A stretch of DNA of 64,000 bases from Pisaster brevispinus (taxonomy: Eukaryota; Echinodermata; Asteroidea; Forcipulatida; Asteriidae). The translations under genes were made by a program, and so were the position numbers. Under the pieces are notes generated by a model. The model saw nothing but the letters and a program-made list of their open reading frames with translations, was not told where the DNA came from and did no database searches. Of the stretch, positions 61,101 to 64,000 are shown one piece after another. Position 1 is the first letter of the stretch, and each line of letters starts with the position of its first letter. The stretch covers positions 1,860,001 through 1,924,000 of the forward strand of contig JAMKCF010000009.1 in NCBI GenBank assembly GCA_023634235.1, read 5' to 3'.

Positions 61101-62708
61101 TTACAAAAATTAGGAAGAAGTTAACTGCAGCTGACACAAGGTGTTGCAATATATGTTGCACCAAACTCATGTCGCACAACACTAAACAAACTTGTGCTTG
61201 GCGTGAAGTACTGAAGCAAGATGTATTAGTATTTCTGATAAGTGACATCTAGAAGCAATGATGTTCACACAACTACAGAAAACGTGATACAAGTTAAAAC
61301 CTGCACACTCCGAGTATGCAAGCGTAGGTGTAGATGCGTACCACTGGAACGGGACATATGAAACCGACCTAAAACGAATCGTTCTTTACCCTACCCTGAG
61401 TAGGCACTACTTTAAATGTTTCATCAGTAGGATGTAGTGTGCTAGGAATGCAACCAAATGAGCAGTGCTTTCACATAATGAAAAGCTGTATCGTCATAAC
61501 AGTGCAAAAGCGTGTGTCTCAATTTCGCAAAAACGTTGTATCTCGCACAACAATCCTCTGTGCAAAAACGTGATATCTGGGCGCGTACTTGTTTTGTGTG
61601 CACATCCGGCTATTTACGAGAATACAAGGTTTTGACTATTTCAAACTCCCGCATAACAAAAGTGTTATTTTAGGAGATAAAAGTTTTATGCACTGACATG
61701 ACGATATGTCGCTCTACTACATGGAACAGCAAGGTGTCAATAACCTAACCAGAGACCATTGCTTTCTAACCTACAGATTAAAACGCAGACAGCATAATGT
61801 ATCCCACAATCACACTGCAAAAAGCAAAAATGAAAAAGTACATTAACTACAGTTGACAAAACATCCCACATTGAAATGTTCAATCAACCATCATCTGATG
61901 AGAACATTCATTTGAAACCGTCTATTGTGTAACAAATGAGTTTTGCAGATCTAGGGCACATTTGGCGACCCCGACCAGGAACATGTTTGACCTTTAGTCA
62001 ATGGGTAAGTGTTTTCACGTGTTTGATTCTGTCTTGGTGATACAACTGTTCTGACAAAACCGAAACTGACTTGTTGGCTCGTTTACTCTTGATTTAAAGA
62101 TTGTGTATGCCACAAACTCACGGAAAAAAAATGTCAATGGAATGAAATTATGAAAAACCCGATGTTACAAAGACTGAGTTTCATTTCTTGGAAACAAAAT
62201 AAAGGCTCTAGTTTTTTGTCTCTACGTCACGAACTGTTTCTGTTTACCGACCAGTTTTTCGCATAATTGTTTTGGTCAATGAAACATGTTTCTCATAAGG
62301 GCTGCCAAAACATGCCCCTAGTGTACCATACCAACCTAGTGTGTCATGAAGAAGCCTTTTTTTTTAAACTACCCATTTAAATCAGTGTTAACAAATAGAG
62401 ACTGATGAGTAAAATAGTCTGACCCCTTTTTGGTAGGACGAGACTTAGTAGTCATTATTGCTATAGCAGACTAGGAACATGACAAAAATGGTGGCAGCAT
62501 GATTAAGGTCTACTGTAAAGCAGGGAGTTGTGACAGAGTGAAGTAGCATTCAGATCAAGGCTCCAGGTCACACACATTACACAAAGCCACTAAGCTACAG
62601 GAAGACATTCGTAAGACATTCATAAGACGTTTGCACACTTGCCTGCAGGTTTTCAGTGCCGTCTGTTTTGGCATCTTTAGCCTCAACCAACTGCACTCTT
62701 GATAGGCT
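46031..62708 (-). CDS. PLCB4: Phospholipase C-beta, PLCB4/norpA class (3' half, 17 exons)
   Basis: Seventeen minus-strand exons, each with AG acceptor and GT (one GC) donor and compatible phases, join to 1974 nt: 657 residues plus TAA. In order (residues of this partial product): X-Y linker end 1-50; Y half-barrel 51-185, with Ser81 of 'NMSSFNE' and Arg108/Tyr110 of 'MSRIYPKGG' at the same 27/29-residue spacing as the PIP2-contacting Ser/Arg/Tyr of PLC-delta1; C2 187-310 ('[15 protein letters not shown]'); proximal helices 317-370 ('[18 protein letters not shown]'), the G-alpha-q-binding segment; lysine/glutamate-rich distal coiled coil 387-650 for membrane and Gq contact. Family role: PIP2 to IP3 and DAG at the plasma membrane. 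Residue choices ('[12 protein letters not shown]', '[16 protein letters not shown]', 'DKSIKNKAE') fit PLCB4/norpA better than PLCB1-3. The PH, EF-hand and X parts lie beyond the right edge. The exon coordinates are listed separately. Confidence 0.93.
46785..46892. repeat. Foldback element in the last PLCB4-like intron
   Basis: Arms 46785-46812 ('aaaatagttagtgg...') and 46865-46892 ('...ccactaactatttt') are inverted. Between them 'gaccctagcagcgtcttc' is repeated in both directions. Confidence 0.75.
47044..47130 (-). CDS. PLCB4: PLCB4-like exon: distal coiled coil
   Basis: Twenty-nine codons, acceptor TGTAG, donor GTACGT. It encodes '[17 protein letters not shown]', equivalent to KQSKEMDQLKKVQLEH of PLCB4. 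Confidence 0.88.
48030..48205. repeat. Dispersed repeat, copy 2 of 3
   Basis: 'gaatgtacacgcgaaacaag' and 'gcgagatacgttttttgcac' match the 6920 copy. It sits just 3' of the 58-nt PLCB4-like exon. Confidence 0.7.
48242..48299 (-). CDS. PLCB4: PLCB4-like exon: distal coiled coil
   Basis: 58 nt, acceptor TGCAG, donor GTAAGT. It encodes '[19 protein letters not shown]', matching 'RVRELNSSNTKKFLEERKR'. Confidence 0.93.
48725..48826 (-). CDS. PLCB4: PLCB4-like exon: distal coiled coil
   Basis: 102 nt, acceptor AATAG, donor GTGAGA. It encodes '[16 protein letters not shown]', matching the invariant '[13 protein letters not shown]' of PLCB4. Confidence 0.93.
49190..49285 (-). mobile_element. SINE head fragment
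   Basis: The reverse complement shows a decayed B box within 'gggaatcaaacccacactc' and the head of the common SINE. The body is missing. Confidence 0.45.
49440..49615 (-). CDS. PLCB4: PLCB4-like exon: distal coiled coil
   Basis: 176 nt, acceptor TTCAG, donor GTAACC. It encodes '[20 protein letters not shown]' and '[18 protein letters not shown]', matching HTKEWSEM and LSQQCELLKKL of PLCB4. Confidence 0.93.
49721..49896. mobile_element. GGGCCCAA-type MITE in a PLCB4-like intron
   Basis: The left end 'cctgatgtcatagagctac' and right end 'aagcagctcaaggaatttgg' followed by GCCCC are the diverged termini of this family. Confidence 0.65.
50684..50759 (-). CDS. PLCB4: PLCB4-like exon: distal coiled coil
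   Basis: 76 nt, acceptor CTTAG, donor GTAGGT. It encodes '[20 protein letters not shown]', aligned to the GSNC...KKETEIKIQTL stretch of PLCB4. Confidence 0.88.
51208..51323 (-). CDS. PLCB4: PLCB4-like exon: distal coiled coil
   Basis: 116 nt, acceptor TACAG, donor GTCAGC (weaker). It encodes '[17 protein letters not shown]' and '[10 protein letters not shown]', equivalent to 'TQVDKIVAQYDKEK' and 'EKAMKKKG' of PLCB4. Confidence 0.9.
51656..51963. mobile_element. 308-bp TIR MITE
   Basis: The left 'caatttacacaatttccctg' is mirrored by 'cagggaaattgtgtaaattg' at the right; imperfect TIRs extend about 50 bp. No coding capacity. Confidence 0.8.
52510..53597. repeat. 30-bp minisatellite, about 36 units
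   Basis: The consensus unit combines 'gaatcattcattttggc' and 'actcagtccttct'. Thirty bp is a multiple of three without stops, so both strands stay open ([10 protein letters not shown] on plus, [10 protein letters not shown] on minus). Blocks of five units (150 bp) and three units (90 bp) are themselves repeated. It lies in a PLCB4-like intron and is not coding. Confidence 0.95.
54156..54265 (-). CDS. PLCB4: PLCB4-like exon: start of distal coiled coil
   Basis: 110 nt, acceptor TACAG, donor GTAGGC. It ends '[17 protein letters not shown]', matching 'LKKQQKELNSLKKKHAK' of PLCB4. An internal alternative acceptor nearby would create a stop, so the longer form is chosen. Confidence 0.9.
54426..54480. 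mobile_element. GGGCCC MITE left half
   Basis: 'ctgggccgagtttcatggg' and 'tctgcttacaggggaattc' match the left arm of the 39973 element; the partner arm is missing. Confidence 0.5.
54967..55087 (-). CDS. PLCB4: PLCB4-like exon: HTH second helix and Ser/Thr linker
   Basis: 121 nt, acceptor TCTAG, donor GTAAGC. It begins '[12 protein letters not shown]', matching the SDIADVP segment of PLCB4, and continues as a low-complexity Lys/Ser/Thr/Pro linker that is variable in the family. Confidence 0.9.
55280..55455. repeat. Dispersed repeat, pair with 8370
   Basis: 'gattccagcatgtcatggcc' and 'ggtttcattgtgaaagcgat' match the 8370 copy. Confidence 0.55.
55610..55698 (-). CDS. PLCB4: PLCB4-like exon: proximal CTD helix (Gq binding)
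   Basis: 89 nt, acceptor TTCAG, donor GTGGGT. It encodes '[20 protein letters not shown]' and 'MQSMGIEE', the first helix of the helix-turn-helix that binds activated G-alpha-q in PLCB3. Confidence 0.93.
55965..56111 (+). mobile_element. tRNA-headed SINE of a different family
   Basis: A-box-like GTGGTCTAGTGGT near 55971 and perfect B box GGTTCGAATCC at 56016-56026 are followed by a tail 'gagtatacagtgctttac' and 'acacatcggt'. The acceptor stem pairs poorly and the tail is repeated elsewhere (37494-37665), so this is a SINE rather than a functional tRNA gene. Confidence 0.7.
56290..56494 (-). CDS. PLCB4: PLCB4-like exon: end of C2 domain
   Basis: 205 nt, acceptor TTCAG, donor GTAAAC. It encodes '[19 protein letters not shown]', '[16 protein letters not shown]' and ends '[10 protein letters not shown]', the C2-to-CTD junction of PLCB proteins. 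Confidence 0.96.
56683..56998 (-). mobile_element. tRNA-derived SINE, second tail subfamily
   Basis: Reverse-complement copy in a PLCB4-like intron. It shares the 'ggatgcctcataagtgaac' 3' block and 'gcttgctatgtg' region with the 14284 copy, and ends in the conserved head 'ctgatcagaaacaccagagc'. Confidence 0.75.
57144..57308 (-). CDS. PLCB4: PLCB4-like exon: C2 domain
   Basis: Fifty-five codons, phase 0 at both ends, acceptor TTTCAG, donor GTCAGT. It contains '[20 protein letters not shown]' and '[16 protein letters not shown]', C2 strands shared with PLCB4. Confidence 0.95.
57457..57559 (-). CDS. PLCB4: PLCB4-like exon: Y-C2 junction
   Basis: 103 nt, acceptor TACAG, donor GTGAGT. It encodes '[20 protein letters not shown]' and '[13 protein letters not shown]', the end of the barrel and the first C2 strand. 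Confidence 0.95.
58506..58682 (-). CDS. PLCB4: PLCB4-like exon: Y domain catalytic face
   Basis: 177 nt, acceptor CCCCAG, donor GTAAGT. It carries '[20 protein letters not shown]' with the substrate-binding Arg and Tyr, followed by '[15 protein letters not shown]' and '[11 protein letters not shown]'. A small change from PLCB4 is MPDIGMQ for TPDLAMQ. Confidence 0.96.
58806..59348. repeat. 29-bp minisatellite with a nine-unit higher-order repeat
   Basis: The unit combines 'gttcattcaacaaagg' and 'tcataacaccttg'. A variant block beginning 'ggttgtaacaccttaattc' occurs at 58883 and 59144, exactly 261 bp (nine units) apart. It lies in a PLCB4-like Y-domain intron. Confidence 0.93.
59757..59841 (-). 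CDS. PLCB4: PLCB4-like exon: Y domain
   Basis: 85 nt, acceptor TTTCAG, donor GTATCC. It encodes '[19 protein letters not shown]'. The second Ser of SSF aligns with Ser522 of PLC-delta1, which contacts the PIP2 head group. Confidence 0.94.
59940..60190 (+). mobile_element. 5'-truncated SINE copy
   Basis: The body and tail of the same family ('cattaagagaagggttc', 'aaacatagctctgcataac', repeated 'gagcgcttt') are present without the tRNA head. Confidence 0.6.
60394..60541 (-). CDS. PLCB4: PLCB4-like exon: linker end and start of Y domain
   Basis: 148 nt after TTGCAG. The acidic 'LSQDEEAIM' ends the autoinhibitory linker, then '[20 protein letters not shown]' opens the Y half-barrel, almost identical to the PLCB4 'LVNYAQPIKFQGF' block. 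The donor is GTAGGT and leaves one base of the next Glu codon. Confidence 0.95.
61485..61715. repeat. Dispersed repeat, copy 3 of 3 (inverted)
   Basis: 'acgttgtatctcgcacaac' and 'acttgttttgtgtgcacatc' are the reverse complement of the blocks in copies 1 and 2. Confidence 0.7.
62643..62708 (-). CDS. PLCB4: PLCB4-like X-Y linker exon with GC donor
   Basis: Twenty-two codons ([20 protein letters not shown] then LQ) after a good acceptor: a CT-rich tract, a CTAAC branch-like motif and CCCAG. The donor is CAG|GCAAGT, the strong form of the minor GC-AG class. Reading frame joins the next exon in phase 0. The X-Y linker is variable in the family, so no homology confirms it; it could be an alternative exon. 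Confidence 0.6.
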
Positions 62709-64000
62709 CTGGGGTTAGTCACATGTTAGAAAGAGGAAGAAGGTGATGAGGTGGAGGAATCAGTCGCCATGGCAACAGATGCGATAACGAGAGAATCAAT
62801 AGAGAGGAAGACATTTAGTCGGGAGTTGAGCAGGTGGTAAAATGATGAAAGGATAGAATAGGAGAAGAAGGAAAAAACGGACAGGGGAGAAAGAAGGTGT
62901 TATGGGAGTTAGGAGGGGGACAATTCAGGGCATCAGATGTTAGTAAAATTGAAATAAGGTTAATTATCAACAGTCAAAAGAACAGAAAGTGTTACACAAA
63001 GACAACCGAGTTAAATTTCACAAAAAGTACCCTGCAAATTGATTTGCTTTTGAAAAACTGTTCTGTGCACATTAATTGTGTGCGGCTGTTTCCTGATTCT
63101 TGGCCCCATTTACATCTCCTGTGCATGAATATAATGTTTGGCTACAAATATATCATTATTATTGGAAACAGTACAAAGATGGTTTGGAAATTAGCTGATG
63201 TAAATTTGGTGCCTTGCCACTTTTGATTTTATAATCCAATAAAATACAAACAAGTTTGATATTGATTTGAGTTTTCAGCAATGCAGTAAAGAGGAATTAG
63301 ATGCTTAGCTTGAATAGCAAATACAAATAAACATGTTATGCAGGGTTAGATTTTTATTTAAGTTTTTTCTTTGGTTCTTCTGAATACAAACTTACTACTC
63401 AGCTTTACACTGTGAACAACGAACAACTTTTGTAGCTCTTAAAATGTGGAGGTATCAATTTATACTCAGTTTTGTTCATCACAGATGGTTCGCTATCTTG
63501 TTGAAGTAAACTTGTTTTAACTTGATGGGATGGAACGCTTTCTGGTTTTGGAAAAACACAGAAACGTCCAGAAACATTCCATGAAACATCAAGTTTTCCC
63601 GACGATGGCTTTATTTCAGACAGACTTATTTTCAGGATGACCGTTACCAGTTCCAACTTTAAACATGTAACTTATGCGTGTGTGTGTGTTAACAAAGAAC
63701 CACCAAAAGGTACATGTCTTTAAATACTTCGGACACTGTGTACAAGATCACAAGCTCACTCCAGTTAGCATTTCAGGTCAGCGTTTTTTTCTGTAGTTCT
63801 TACTGACACTAAGGGAGTGAATTGGGGACCATGATTTATGTTGAAAATATAAATGAAGTACACAGCCCCCTTCAATGGAGACAGTTAAAATGATCTCATG
63901 CAGCAGACATTAAAATGCCAGCTGAGATCTTGGCTATAGATACAGATCATTGAAAACGCGAACACCTGAGACAGGACTGGTCCGAGACAAGACTGGTCTC

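Larger units (their letters stand above)
60542..64000 (-). other. Intron around the linker exon and open right intron of the PLCB4-like gene
   Basis: Apart from the 62643-62708 exon and one dispersed repeat (61485-61715) I find no coding homology. The upstream X-domain exons must lie beyond the right edge. An 83-codon minus-strand frame at 63405-63656 lacks a credible acceptor and any PLC similarity. Confidence 0.5.

Noticed and set aside
61896..61935. Hammerhead-like 'ctgatgag' and 'gaaac' core
   Set aside because: The segment between the two core motifs cannot form stem II and no stem I/III partners are visible.
63405..63656. Possible upstream PLCB4-like exon of 83 codons
   Set aside because: No polypyrimidine tract at the 5' side and no resemblance to X-domain or linker blocks; kept as uncertain only.

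Overview
This is a eukaryotic (animal) genomic window: AT-rich, intron-bearing, and full of short dispersed repeats. I infer an echinoderm, most likely a sea star. The basis is tRNA-derived SINEs whose tail mentions a 'gcgctatataag' block, TTAA-flanked MITEs ending in TTAAAGGCAGTG, GGGCCCAA-ended foldback MITEs and very frequent TACATGTA palindromes. I remember all of these from echinoderm DNA, but the species is not proven by the sequence. No bacterial, viral or CRISPR-type locus is present.

The only protein-coding genes I can support are two phospholipase C-beta (PLCB) paralogues, head to tail on the minus strand. The right-hand gene (46031-62708; its 5' half lies beyond the right edge) is of the PLCB4/norpA class. 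Seventeen exons join in frame into 657 residues plus a stop: the end of the X-Y linker, Y half-barrel, C2 domain, G-alpha-q-binding proximal C-terminal helices and the basic distal coiled coil. The left-hand gene (start codon 35997-35999) is of the PLCB1/2/3 class ('MAGA...' start). Four exons (35901-35999, 26242-26319, 12732-12800, 7172-7312) encode the first 129 residues, an N-terminal PH-domain segment, and the rest runs off the left edge. About 10 kb separates the stop of one gene from the start of the other.

Both products would hydrolyse PIP2 to IP3 and diacylglycerol downstream of Gq-coupled receptors. The PLCB4/norpA class is the one used in rhabdomeric phototransduction in flies.

Layout: 1-7171 is the open left intron of the PLCB1-like gene; 7172-35999 holds its four exons in long repeat-rich introns; 36000-36470 is the GC-richer 5' flank and likely promoter; 36.5-46 kb is intergenic DNA plus the 3' UTR of the PLCB4-like gene, with foldback MITEs and a LINE remnant; 46-62.7 kb is the compact 3' half of the PLCB4-like gene, with two intronic minisatellites (30-bp and 29-bp units); 62.7-64 kb is its next upstream intron.

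The non-coding part is a mosaic of SINEs, TIR/MITE elements, foldbacks, minisatellites and G/C homopolymers. I found no convincing new functional system. The points most worth a second look are the linked PLCB pair, a GC-AG intron in the X-Y linker, the dual-strand-open 30-bp minisatellite inside PLCB4-like, and the nested GACTCG-array element.
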